Positions 6,586 to 16,400 of a stretch of DNA of 64,000 nucleotides are shown piece after piece. Each line of letters begins with the position of its first letter. Position 1 is the stretch's first letter. Position numbers and translations under genes: made by a program. Source of the stretch: Promicromonospora umidemergens. Its GTDB lineage: Bacteria > Actinomycetota > Actinomycetes > Actinomycetales > Cellulomonadaceae. The notes under the pieces were generated by a model. It was given only the letters and a program-made list of their open reading frames with translations. It searched no databases and was not told where the DNA came from. The stretch spans positions 62,001-126,000 of the forward strand of contig NZ_JAMTCT010000001.1 of assembly GCF_024171995.1 (NCBI RefSeq), read 5' to 3'.

Positions 6586-8529
6586 TCAGCGTTCCTGCGA
6601 GGTCGACCAGGCGTACGTCGCGTCGGTGGTGCGGAGGTGCTCGTGCCTGCCCCGGGCCGTGACCGTGGCCGGGACGCCGTGCGCGGCGCCGGCATCGTGC
6701 CCCAGCACCACCACCTCGTCGACCGCAGCCAGCGGTGTGAGGCGGTGCGTCGCCAGCAGCACCGCCCGGCCGGTCGCGCGCGCGTGCGCCGCCAGCGTGC
6801 GCACCAGAGCATCCGCGGTAGCGCCGTCCAGGTGCTCGGCGGGCTCGTCCACGAGCAGGACCTGTGCGGGGCTCAGCAGCGCGCGAGCGACCAGCAGACG
6901 ACGACGCTCGCCGCCCGAGACCGCGGCTGCGTCCGTGCCCACCACCGTGTCGAGCCCCTCGGGAAGCGCGGCCAGCCACGCACCCAGCCCGACGGCGTCG
7001 AGCGCGGTCCGGGCCTCGGCGGCCGTGACGTCGCCGCGCGCCACCCGCAGGTTCTCCAGCACCGTGGTGTCGAACAGATGCCCGTCCTCGGCGACGAACA
7101 GCGTGGCCGAAGGGCTCGGCGTGGTCGGCAGAACGTCAGATGATCGGTAGCCCGGAATGCCGACCTCCTGACGTTCTGCCGACCACGCGGACACGGTTCC
7201 ACCTACTGGCGGGATCAGCCCGGCGGCGGTCATCAGCAGCGTCGTCTTCCCGGCGCCGGACGGCCCGGCCAGTGCCACGACCGAGCCCTGGCGCAGTGCG
7301 AGGGACACCCCCTCGACGGCGGTACGCGGCCAGCCGGCGGCGTCGGGCCAGCCGGCGGCGACGTGGTCGAGCACGAGCAGCGCGCCGCCCGCCTCCTGTG
7401 CTGTGCCGGACGCGCCGGTCCGGCAGGACGTGCCCTCCTCCCCGGACGGGTCAGGTGCGCCGGCCCGCTCCGCCGCACCCGGCACCCGCGCGACCCGCGC
7501 GACCCGCGCGACCCGCGCGACCCGCGCAGCCGACATCGGGTCGGACGCGGGCAGCAGCTCGAGCAGCCGCCGCGCCGCCTCCCTCGACCGCAGGAGCTGG
7601 ACCGCGGCGGCCGGGAGCCCAGCGGTCGCCTCGAACACCGCGAGCGGAGTCAGCACGACCACGGACAGCGCCTCCACGGACAGCGACCCCGACATGGCAA
7701 CCGGGATCCCGAGCGTGAGCGAGGCGAGCACCGCGAGACCCTGCGCCAGCGCCCCCAGCGCGGCGGCCAGGCCGGAGGTGCGGGCGCCGTCGTCGGCGAT
7801 GGCGGACAGGCGCGCGTCGGCCGCGTCAAGAGCCGCCAGCCGCGCGCCGAACCGGCCGGAGACCCGCAGCGGAGCCGACTCCTCGAGGACCTCGAGGGAC
7901 AGTGCTGTCACCTCGCCCCGGACCGCGGCACCCCGCGCCTCGGTTCGCGCCGCCGCCCGCGCCGCGAGCCACGGCGTCACGATCCCGGCGAGCACCAGGC
8001 ACAGCGCCAGCGCCACACCCGCCGCCGGCAGCAGCACGCCCAGCAGGATCACCGAACCGAGGGACGTCACCACCGCGACCCCCGCCGGTACGAGCGCGCG
8101 AACCACCACGTCGCCGACGTCGTCCACGTCCTGGCCGATCCGCGCCAGGAGCTCGCCGCGCCGCACGGTGACCGGGCGGTCGTCCGCGGCGAGGCGGTCG
8201 TACAGGTTGGCGCGGAGGGCGGCCATGCCACGCAGCGCGACGTCGTGGGAGGCGAGGCGCTCGCAGTAACGCAGCACACCGCGCCCGATCCCGAACGCCC
8301 GCACCGCCACCACGGCGACCGACAGGGTGAGCACCGGCGGCATCTGGTACGCCCGGGCGACGAGCCAGGCCGCCACGGCCGCGAGCCCGATCGCACAGGC
8401 CAGGGCCAGGACGCCGAACCCGATCGCCGCCGCTACCTTGACCGGCCGGACTTCCAGCAGCGGCAGGACGCGGCGCAACGGGTCGGAGCGCCCGCCCGCG
8501 GCCAGGTGCTGCGTCGAGGTGGTCATCAT
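6586..8529 (-). CDS. cydC: Thiol reductant ABC exporter subunit CydC
   Basis: 647 residues with an N-terminal membrane domain (about 1-300) and a C-terminal ATPase. Motifs: Walker A GPSGAGKTTL, E-loop FVAEDGHLFDTTVLENLRVARGD, signature VSGGERRRLLVARALL, Walker B VLLVDEPAEHLD and H-loop LLATHRLTPL. CydDC exports cysteine and glutathione and is needed to assemble cytochrome bd. The start at 8529 overlaps the cydD stop as ATGA. Two oddities: a 9-bp tandem repeat at 7484-7528 encoding ARV units (residues ~333-349), and a 66-bp palindromic repeat at 7121-7186, read in frame as residues ~448-470 between Walker A and the E-loop. All ATPase motifs remain, so the protein may still work. Confidence 0.93.
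   Translation of the reverse strand: MMTTSTQHLAAGGRSDPLRRVLPLLEVRPVKVAAAIGFGVLALACAIGLAAVAAWLVARAYQMPPVLTLSVAVVAVRAFGIGRGVLRYCERLASHDVALRGMAALRANLYDRLAADDRPVTVRRGELLARIGQDVDDVGDVVVRALVPAGVAVVTSLGSVILLGVLLPAAGVALALCLVLAGIVTPWLAARAAARTEARGAAVRGEVTALSLEVLEESAPLRVSGRFGARLAALDAADARLSAIADDGARTSGLAAALGALAQGLAVLASLTLGIPVAMSGSLSVEALSVVVLTPLAVFEATAGLPAAAVQLLRSREAARRLLELLPASDPMSAARVARVARVARVARVPGAAERAGAPDPSGEEGTSCRTGASGTAQEAGGALLVLDHVAAGWPDAAGWPRTAVEGVSLALRQGSVVALAGPSGAGKTTLLMTAAGLIPPVGGTVSAWSAERQEVGIPGYRSSDVLPTTPSPSATLFVAEDGHLFDTTVLENLRVARGDVTAAEARTALDAVGLGAWLAALPEGLDTVVGTDAAAVSGGERRRLLVARALLSPAQVLLVDEPAEHLDGATADALVRTLAAHARATGRAVLLATHRLTPLAAVDEVVVLGHDAGAAHGVPATVTARGRHEHLRTTDATYAWSTSQER
7121..7186. repeat. 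66-bp palindromic repeat element inside cydC (copy A)
   Basis: Perfect 19-bp terminal inverted arms (GTGGTCGGCAGAACGTCAG at 7121-7139 and its complement at 7168-7186) flank a 28-bp partly palindromic centre. A second 66-bp copy lies at 19888-19953; the two agree at 55 of 66 positions by my count. In cydC it is read as 22 codons without a stop. Confidence 0.85.
7484..7528 (-). repeat. Five 9-bp tandem units in cydC
   Basis: Unit ACCCGCGCG on the plus strand, repeated four times with a fifth copy ending in A. It encodes a repeating Ala-Arg-Val linker between the membrane and ATPase domains of CydC. Because the unit is 9 bp, copy-number change would keep the frame. Confidence 0.85.
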
Positions 8530-10379
8530 GCCTCCCGGTTCGTCGTGGAACGCCCAGCGGGTGCCGGCTCGGGGCAGCTCCCGGGGCCCGTCGCAGGTTC
8601 CGGCGCCGAGCGGACGTCGATGACCTGGTCCGCGAGCCCCAGCAGCGACGCCCGGTGCGCGACGACGAGCACGGTGCGACCGGAGTCCCGCCAGGCGCGA
8701 ACGGTGTCGAGCACGCCCTGCTCGCCGCGCGCGTCGAGGTGCGCCGTCGGCTCGTCGAGGATCACCAGTGGCTTGGTCGCGGCGTCGTCGAGCAGGGCTG
8801 ACGTGAGCGCCACGCGCTGCCGCTGCCCCACGGACAGCCCCACGCCGCCGAGCCCGACGTGCGTGTCCCAGCCGTCGGGCAGGGCGCCGACGACGGAATC
8901 GAGCCCGGTCAGCCGGGCGGCCTCGGCGAGGCTTCGTGCGGCACCGGGAGACGCACCGTCCAGGACGACCTCGCGCAGCCGCCCGGGCGGGAGAGCGGGC
9001 CGCTGCGGAACCCAGGTCAGCGCCGCCCACCACGCGTCCCGCTCGTCGGCCGACAGGTCGGCGAGGTCACGGAGCGCACCGCCGGCCGGCACCAGCCCGA
9101 CCCGCCCGGCGTCCGGCGTCAGCAGCCCTAGAGCCACGAGCACGGCCGTCGACTTGCCGGACCCGCTCGGCCCGCGCAGCGCGACGACCCGCCCACTCCC
9201 GGCCCCGAGCGGAATCCGCGCGGTCAGCCCAGCGGGAGCGACAACCCCACGCCCGACGGCCCGCACGGAAACCCCCTCCAGCACAAGCTCCCCACTCGTG
9301 ACCCTCCCACCCAGGCCCTCTGCGGATGCGGGGACGTCCTCATCCTCCGACCGGACGGAAGGAAGGAGCGCGAACGCCCGCGACGCGGCAGCAACCCCGT
9401 CCACCGAGGCATGGAACTCCGCCCCCACCCTGCGCAGCGGCAGGTACACCTCGGGGGCGAGCACGAGCACCGCGATCGCGGGCTGCAGCTCCATGGCGCC
9501 CTCGACGAGCCGCAGCCCTACCCCGACCGCGATGATCGCCACCGACAGCGTCGTGAGCAGCTCGAGGACCATCGAGGAGAGGAACGCGACCCGCAGCGTC
9601 CCCATGGTCGCCCTGCGGGAGGCGTCACCGAGCGCGCGCACCCGCTCGCCCGGGCCGAACGACCGCCCGAAGGCCCGCAGCGTCGGCAGCCCGGCGACCA
9701 GGTCGAGCACCTGGGTGCCCAGCCGTTCCACCGTGGCGAGGCGCCGCTCGGACGTCCCTGCCGTCAGCCGCCCGACGAGCACCATGAACACGGGCACGAG
9801 CGGCAGGGTCACGATCAGGATCACCGCCGAGACCCAGTCCAGCCCCAGCACGACGACGACCAGCGCGGGCGTGAGCAGCGCCGTCAGCACGAGCTGCGGC
9901 ACGTAGCGCACGAGGTACGGCTCGAGCGCGTCGAGCCCGCGAGTCGCGAGGGTCGCGACCTCGGCCTCCGGGCTCGCGCCGTTCCCGCCGCCCGACGCCG
10001 GAGCGCCGGCCGGGGGACCGCCCTCCGCAGCTTCGACGGCCGTCGTCCCGGCCGCCCGCGGGCCGCGCAGCGCCCAGGCCTCGACCACCGCGCGGCGGAG
10101 CTCGGCGATCGTCCGGGCGGCGGCCCGCAGCGCGTACCGTTCCTGCGCCCACGCGATACCCGCCCGCCCGGCGATCACGAGCGCCAGCCCCGCGAAGGGC
10201 CAGGCCAGCGCCGGCCCGGACGTGGCGTCTCCGCGCACCACCGGCGCCAGCAGGGCCGCGATCAGCAGGGCCTGCGCCACGATGAGCGCGGCGGCGGCTA
10301 CCCCCAGCCCTACCGTCAGTGCCACGTACCAGCGGGCCGCGCGGACCTGCTGCAGCAGCCGTGGGTCGATGGGCTTCAT
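8526..10379 (-). CDS. cydD: Thiol reductant ABC exporter subunit CydD
   Basis: 617 residues, partner of CydC in the inner-membrane heterodimer that exports cysteine/glutathione for cytochrome bd maturation. The membrane domain (residues ~1-320) includes WYVALTVGLGVAAAALIVAQ and AWPFAGLALVIAGRAGIAW. A Gly/Ala/Pro-rich stretch near residues 115-145 is an unusual low-complexity insertion. The ATPase has Walker A GPSGSGKST, signature LSVGQRQRVALTSALL and Walker B VILDEPTAHLD. ATG 10379 is preceded by AGGA at a good distance. It follows cydB by 22 bp and overlaps cydC by 4 bp, so cydA-B-D-C is one transcription unit. Confidence 0.93.
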   Translation of the reverse strand: MKPIDPRLLQQVRAARWYVALTVGLGVAAAALIVAQALLIAALLAPVVRGDATSGPALAWPFAGLALVIAGRAGIAWAQERYALRAAARTIAELRRAVVEAWALRGPRAAGTTAVEAAEGGPPAGAPASGGGNGASPEAEVATLATRGLDALEPYLVRYVPQLVLTALLTPALVVVVLGLDWVSAVILIVTLPLVPVFMVLVGRLTAGTSERRLATVERLGTQVLDLVAGLPTLRAFGRSFGPGERVRALGDASRRATMGTLRVAFLSSMVLELLTTLSVAIIAVGVGLRLVEGAMELQPAIAVLVLAPEVYLPLRRVGAEFHASVDGVAAASRAFALLPSVRSEDEDVPASAEGLGGRVTSGELVLEGVSVRAVGRGVVAPAGLTARIPLGAGSGRVVALRGPSGSGKSTAVLVALGLLTPDAGRVGLVPAGGALRDLADLSADERDAWWAALTWVPQRPALPPGRLREVVLDGASPGAARSLAEAARLTGLDSVVGALPDGWDTHVGLGGVGLSVGQRQRVALTSALLDDAATKPLVILDEPTAHLDARGEQGVLDTVRAWRDSGRTVLVVAHRASLLGLADQVIDVRSAPEPATGPGSCPEPAPAGRSTTNREA

Positions 10380-10401
10380 CCGTTCCTGCTCCCGTTGTCC
10401 T

Positions 10402-11451
10402 TCAGAACGCCGCGTCCTTGATCTTCTTCCAGGTCAGCCCGGCCGGTGCGGGAATGTGGTCCACGGTCAGCCGGCGCCGGAAGACCCAGTACGTCCACCC
10501 CTGGTACAGGATCACCATGGGAGTAAGCGCCACGGCGACCCACGTCAGGACGGTCAGTGTGTACGGCGTCGAGGACGCCTCGGCGATGCTGAGCGAGCTG
10601 CCCCCGCCCAGACCCGGCAGCACGTCCGGGAACATGGACCCGAAGATCAGCACCATCGCGGCGATGATCGTCGCCGCGGAGAGCCCGAACGCGTAGCCCT
10701 CGCGTCCGGCACGGTTGGTCCGCAGGACGCCGACCAGGGCAAGGGCGCCGGCGATCACGACCACCCAGGTCCAGGCGGGCGAGAACGCGACCTGCGTCCA
10801 GACCGCCCAGACCCCGGCAACGGCCAGGGCGGCGAGCGTCAGCACCCCGGCGAACCGGCGAGCCCGCACCCGGATCGCGCCGTCGGTCTTGAGGGCCACG
10901 AACACTGTGCCGTGCAGCAGGAAGAGCACGAGCGTCGACAGGCCCCCGAGCAGCGCGAACGGGTTGAAGAGCGCCGCGAGCCCGCCCACGTACTGGTGTG
11001 CGTCGTCGAGCTGGACGCCGCGGACCAGGTTCGCGAACATGACGCCCCACAGGATGGCTGGTACCCAGGAACCGACCTGGATCGCGACGTCACAGCGGCG
11101 CGCCCAGACGGCGTCGGAGATCTTGCCGCGGTACTCGAAGGCGACGCCGCGCACGATGAGCGCCACCAGGATGGCGAGCAGCGGCAGGTAGAAGCCGGAG
11201 AACAGGGTGGCGTACCACTCGGGGAACGCCGCGAAGGTGGCGCCTGCCGCCGTGATCAGCCACACCTCGTTGCCGTCCCAGACCGGGCCGATGCTGTTCA
11301 CCAGCACCCGTCGCTCCTTCTCCCGGTGCGCGGCGTCCCCGCGGGGCAGCAGCGACATCAGCATCCCGACGCCGAAGTCGAAGCCCTCGAGCACGAAGTA
11401 CCCGGTCCACAGAACCGCGATGATGACGAACCACACGATGGCGAGGTCCAC
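10402..11451 (-). CDS. cydB: Cytochrome bd ubiquinol oxidase subunit II
   Basis: 349 residues, multi-pass. The start reads DLAIVWFVIIAVLWTGYFVL followed by EGFDFGVG, the conserved CydB opening, with later segments such as PVWDGNEVWL and GWTYWVFRRR. It is the membrane partner of CydA in the high-affinity terminal oxidase that reduces O2 to water. GTG 11451 is chosen over GTG 11457 because AAGGA lies 7 nt upstream of the former and only 1 nt from the latter. A 59-bp gap separates it from cydA and contains no strong terminator. Confidence 0.95.
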   Translation of the reverse strand: MDLAIVWFVIIAVLWTGYFVLEGFDFGVGMLMSLLPRGDAAHREKERRVLVNSIGPVWDGNEVWLITAAGATFAAFPEWYATLFSGFYLPLLAILVALIVRGVAFEYRGKISDAVWARRCDVAIQVGSWVPAILWGVMFANLVRGVQLDDAHQYVGGLAALFNPFALLGGLSTLVLFLLHGTVFVALKTDGAIRVRARRFAGVLTLAALAVAGVWAVWTQVAFSPAWTWVVVIAGALALVGVLRTNRAGREGYAFGLSAATIIAAMVLIFGSMFPDVLPGLGGGSSLSIAEASSTPYTLTVLTWVAVALTPMVILYQGWTYWVFRRRLTVDHIPAPAGLTWKKIKDAAF

Positions 11452-11510
11452 GGTCACGTCCTTATCTCTGGCAGGTCGGTCAGGTCTGGTGGGGGGGAGG
11501 TCGGCTGTGC

Positions 11511-13007
11511 TCAGTAGGCGAAGGAGAGCGGGCGGTCGGTCTCGTCGTCGGCGGCCTCCGGCGACTCGTCGCGCACCGTCGAGGGCACGCCCTCGACCGC
11601 GTACCGGTGGATGAGCCGGTACCAGATCACGCCGAGCACGCCGTAGAGCAGGGTGAACACGATCATCGACGTGAGGATCATGCCGGGGCTGACGACGGTG
11701 GAGACGCCCTGCGTCGTGAGCAGCCGGATCTGGTCGATCCCCGTGGGGTTCGGGGCGACCACCCAGGGCTGGCGGCCCACCTCCGTGAAGATCCAGCCGA
11801 ACGACGAGGCGAGGAACGGTGTGGGGATCGCGGCGATCGCTATGCGGGCGAACCAGGGGTTGTCGCTGACGCGGCCGCCACGGGTGAACCACAGGGCGGC
11901 CAGCGCGAGCAGCGCGGATCCGGCGGCGAACCCGATCATGAGCCGGAAGCTCCAGTACGTGACGGCGAGGTTGGGCGTGTACGAGATCGGGTTCCCGGCC
12001 TCGTCCGTCTCGCCGAACCGCTCGGAGTACTCCTTCTGCACGTCGTCGACACCGGGCAGGTAGCTGTCCTCGCCCGAGAACTTGCCGGTGCCGAGGTAGC
12101 TCGACAGGCCAGGCACCTCGAGGATGTGCCGCACGCCTTCGCACGAGTTGGACAGGTCACCGATGGTGAGGATCGAGAACGGGGCCGCCTCCTCGCCCGT
12201 GCACAGCGCCTCGGCCGATGCCATCTTCCCGGGCTGCTGCTCGAACATCAGCTTTCCCTGGACGTCGCCCGTCAGCGCGACGCCGGCGCCGGAGACCAGC
12301 ATGACCATGGTGCCGAGGACCACGGCGGGGCGGTAGACGTTCCGGGCGAGCTCGACGGACTCGGGCCGCCTGGTCCGGACCAGGCGCACCATCCACCAGG
12401 CGGCGATCCCCGCCACGAAGGTCCCGGCCGTCAGGAAGGCAGCGGCCACCGCGTGCGGGAAGGCCGCCCACAGGGTGTTGTTGCCGAGGATCGCCCAGAT
12501 CGACTCCATCTCGGCGCGGCCGGTCTCCGGGTTGTACCGGGCGCCCACGGGGTGCTGCATCCACGAGTTGGCGGCCAGGATGAAGAACGCCGACAGGTTC
12601 ACCGCGACGGCGACGGCCCAGATGGACGCCAGGTGGACCCGCTTGCTCAGCCGGTCCCAGCCGAAGATCCACAGGCCGAGGAAGACCGACTCGATGAAGA
12701 ACGCGGCGAGGGCCTCCATCGCGAGCGGTGCGCCGAACACGTCGCCGACGAACCGGGAGTACTCGCTCCAGTTCATCCCGAACTGGAACTCCTGCACGAT
12801 GCCGGTGACGACGCCGAGCGCGAAGTTGATCAGGAAGAGCTTGCCGAAGAACTTGGTGAGCCTGAGCCACCGTTCGTTCCCTGTGCGGACCCAGGCGGTC
12901 TGCATCACGGCCACCAGGGGTGCGAGGCCGATCGTGAGCGGCACGAAGATGAAGTGATAGACGGTAGTGATGCCGAACTGCCAGCGTGCCAGGTCGAGAG
13001 CTTCCAC
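11511..13007 (-). CDS. cydA: Cytochrome bd ubiquinol oxidase subunit I
   Basis: 498 residues. Heme-bearing subunit of cytochrome bd in the cytoplasmic membrane. His18 in TTVYHFIFVPLTIGL matches the heme b595-side ligand; FPHAVAAAF and GRQPWVV (the invariant loop before the C-terminal helices) are also present. The Q-loop region is short, as in non-proteobacterial bd enzymes. GTG 13007 has AGGAG 6 nt upstream. It is the first gene of cydA-B-D-C and lies behind a perfect Rex operator at 13100-13119, so expression should rise when NADH/NAD+ is high under low oxygen (family knowledge). Confidence 0.96.
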   Translation of the reverse strand: MEALDLARWQFGITTVYHFIFVPLTIGLAPLVAVMQTAWVRTGNERWLRLTKFFGKLFLINFALGVVTGIVQEFQFGMNWSEYSRFVGDVFGAPLAMEALAAFFIESVFLGLWIFGWDRLSKRVHLASIWAVAVAVNLSAFFILAANSWMQHPVGARYNPETGRAEMESIWAILGNNTLWAAFPHAVAAAFLTAGTFVAGIAAWWMVRLVRTRRPESVELARNVYRPAVVLGTMVMLVSGAGVALTGDVQGKLMFEQQPGKMASAEALCTGEEAAPFSILTIGDLSNSCEGVRHILEVPGLSSYLGTGKFSGEDSYLPGVDDVQKEYSERFGETDEAGNPISYTPNLAVTYWSFRLMIGFAAGSALLALAALWFTRGGRVSDNPWFARIAIAAIPTPFLASSFGWIFTEVGRQPWVVAPNPTGIDQIRLLTTQGVSTVVSPGMILTSMIVFTLLYGVLGVIWYRLIHRYAVEGVPSTVRDESPEAADDETDRPLSFAY

Positions 13008-13099
13008 TCCGGGCTCCTGAGGTCTCTCCGAACGGCTCCGCCCTCGGGGCGCGAGACCTGATCCAGCAGGTCGCGTGCTGCCGCGGGGCTCGCCCGTCG

Positions 13100-13119
13100 C
13101 TTGTGAATGTCTTCACAAG
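13100..13119 (-). promoter_or_regulatory. Rex operator upstream of cydABDC
   Basis: A perfect palindrome, TTGTGAA-TGTC-TTCACAA, at 13101-13118 (flanking C/G also pair). It matches the Rex consensus TTGTGAA-N4-TTCACAA. It lies ~93 bp upstream of cydA, just downstream of a TACAGT -10-like hexamer on the minus strand, a position that would block initiation. Rex itself is not in the window. Confidence 0.88.
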
Positions 13120-13418
13120 CTACTGTACACGGCGTCAGGCGCTCGCAGAGCAGGCCTCGTCTCTTGTGCGATACTGGACGAACCCGCGTGGGCCCACATC
13201 CCCTGCGCGGCCTGCAGAGTCCAACACTGCCCGCGATCCGCACGCGGTGCCGCTGTCACGACAGAACGTGGCCGCAGGCGTCCGCGAAGACCGTGGGAAC
13301 AGGGCCGCAGCCGAGACTTCCGCCCGGTGTATCGCTTCGCCGCGATGCATAGCCGGACGACCGACCGCCTGGTGGTCCGCATGGTGTGGAGCGGACTCCG
13401 GCTACAGGAGCACCTCAC

Positions 13419-16400
13419 GTGACGCCTTCCAGCACCACCGGTTCGACCATCGGGTCACAGGATGATCACGACGCACCTGAGGCGAACGCCCAGGTCACCA
13501 CTGGTGGGGAGGCTCCGGCAGATCCGACGCCGGCCAAGCGTCCGCGTCGTCGGGCCACCAGGGCCGTCGTCTCGACGGCCAGCGTCGAGCCCATCGTCGT
13601 CGGGTCGTCCGACGTGTCCGAGACCCCGGCCGATGCCCACCCCGTGACCACGGGCGGCACCGCCGTCGTGGCGACCTCCGCGACCGCCGAGCCGGCCGCC
13701 AAGCGCCCCCGTCGCCGGGCCGTACGTGGCGTCTCCTCGCCCACGGCGCCGGCTCCCGCCCCGGCCGAGCCGACGGCGGCCGAGCCGGTCGTCGCCGAGC
13801 CCGCCGCGGAGGCCGAGCCGGTCCCGAACGAGACGGAGATCACTGCCGAGACCGCACCGGTCGCCGAGCCCGAGACGCCCGAGACTGCCGTGGCCCCCGA
13901 GCCCGAGGCTGCCGTCGTGCAGCCTGTCGAGGAGCTCGCGCCGACCGGCATCGTGCTGCCGGAACCCGTGGCGACGCCCGCTGACGCACCGGCTCACGAG
14001 ATCGCGAGCCTCGACGACATCGTCCTGCCCGGCGGCCCGGCCACGGAGCCCGAGAAGACCGCTCCGAAGCGTCGTAGCCGCAAGAAGGTGGAGCCGGTCG
14101 CCGAGCCCGTCGCGGAGACGGCTCCCAAGCGCGCCCGGTCGCGGCGCAAGCCCGTCGCGGACGAGCCGGTCGGCGAGCCGATGGCCGGGACCGTGCCGGT
14201 CGAGGACGCCCCCGTCGCAGAGGCTCCCGTCGAGCAGGCGCCGGCTGCCGAGGCTCCGGTCGAGTCCGCCCCGAGGGCCCGGGCACGTCGCAGCCGGCGT
14301 CCCGCGTCGGAGCCGAACCCGGCACCCGCTGCCGAGGTGCCTGCGGTGCAGACGCCCGCTGTCCCGGCACCCGCTGCCGAGGCGCCCGCTGTCCAGACGC
14401 CCGCCGCCGAGGCACCGGCACAGCCGGTGGTGTCGCCCGTGGGAACCGCGTCGGGTACGCGTGCTCCGCGCCTTGCCACGACGGCGCTGCTCTTCCAGGC
14501 GCCGGACGAGTCGGCGGCCCGCCGCTCGCGGCGCGCGCAGGCTCCTGCCGGACCGCCGCGTGCGCAGGACCTGACGCCGCAGTTCGCCCGTCCGGTCGCT
14601 CGCCCCGTCGAGTCGGCGCCCGAGGCGCCCGCGCCGCGCGCGGCCGAGCCCGTCGCGGAGCGGCCGGCCGAGGCAAGGACGGAGGCCGCGACCGAGTCGA
14701 GGCCGGAGCCCCAGGCCGAGGCCGAGGCCCCGGCCGAACCGAGGGCGCGCCGGTCCGGATCTCGCCGGGCAGTACGCCGTACGGGACCGAGTGCCGAGCC
14801 GGCCGTCCGGCTCGAGGCCCAGGACGTCACGCAGAGCGCGCAGGCCGAGCCGGCGCCGGACGCTGCAGCGGAGACGCCCGTGCGTGCGGAGAGCGCGGCG
14901 GAGTTCGTCGCGGCCGAGCTGAGCGAGGACGACGCCGCCGCCGTGGACGAGGTCGGCGCCATCGAGGAGGAGCTGGCTGCTGAGGGCGTAGCGCTCGAAG
15001 AGCTCGCTCCGGCGGACTTCGAGGAGTACGACGACGATGACGAGGTGCGCCCGTCGCGCCGCCGTCGTCGTCGGGGTGGCCGGGGTCGCCGTGGCGGTCG
15101 CGCGAACCGCTCGGACGACGGGGACGACTCGGCGGACGAGGAGCAGGACGACGACGCCGAGGATGACGCACAGTCGTCCGCCGAGGACGAGAACGACCAG
15201 GACTCGGCGCAGGACACCGGTGACGGTGACGGTGAGGACGAGGGTGGCAGCCGCCGTCGTCGCCGTCGGCGCCGGGGTACGCGTGGGGAGCGCGCCGAGG
15301 CGGCCGCCGGCCGCTCGGGCCGTTCCGACGAGGTCACCGCGCTCAAGGGGTCGACGCGCCTCGAGGCGAAGCGTCAGCGCCGCCGCGAGGGCCGCGACCA
15401 CGGCCGTCGTCGCCAGATCATCACCGAGGCCGAGTTCCTGGCCCGCCGCGAGTCCGTGCAGCGGTCGATGATCGTGCGCGAGAAGGACGGCCGCACGCAG
15501 ATCGCGGTGCTGGAGGACGGCGTGCTCGTCGAGCACTACGTCTCGCAGCAGTCGCAGGCGTCGATGGCCGGCAACGTCTACCTTGGCCGGGTCCAGAACG
15601 TGCTGCCCTCCATGGAGGCCGCGTTCATCGACGTCGGCAAGGGCCGCAATGCCGTGCTGTACGCCGGTGAGGTCAACTGGGACGCCGCGGGGCTCGAGGG
15701 CCAGCCGCGCCGGATCGAGCAGGCGCTGAAGTCGGGCGACTCGGTCCTGGTGCAGGTCACGAAGGACCCGATCGGTCACAAGGGCGCCCGGCTCACGAGC
15801 CAGGTCACGCTCGCCGGCCGGTACCTGGTGTTCGTGCCGGGCGGGGGCATGACCGGGATCAGCCGCAAGCTGCCCGACACGGAGCGGTCGCGCCTCAAGA
15901 AGATCCTCCGCGAGGTCGTGCCCGAGGGCGCAGGCGTCATCGTGCGTACCGCCGCCGAGGGGGCGAGCGAGGACGAGCTGCGCGCCGACGTCGACCGCCT
16001 GCAGGGGCAGTGGGAAGCCATCCAGGTCAAGTCGAAGAAGGCCTCCGCGCCCGCCCTGCTGCAGGGTGAGCCGGACATGGCGATCCGCGTGGTCCGCGAC
16101 ATCTTCAACGACGACTTCTCGTCGCTCGTGGTGCAGGGCTCCGGTGCGTGGGACGAGATCGCTGCCTACGTCGAGGAGCTCGCGCCCGACCTGCGCGAGC
16201 GCGTGTCCAAGTGGGCCGAGAACACCGACGTGTTCCACGTGCACCGTGTGGACGAGCAGCTCGCCAAGGGCATGGACCGCAAGGTCTGGCTGCCCTCCGG
16301 CGGCTCGCTGGTCATCGACCGCACCGAGGCGATGACCGTCGTGGACGTCAACACCGGCAAGTTCACCGGCGTCGGCGGAACGCTCGAGGAGACCGTGACG

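Noticed and set aside
7484-7528. Short tandem repeat as a CRISPR or VNTR locus outside genes
   Set aside because: It lies within the cydC coding frame and each unit is three codons.
7363-9906. 847-codon open frame on the plus strand
   Set aside because: Antisense of cydC and cydD, rich in Arg, Pro and Gly, no motifs or ribosome site.
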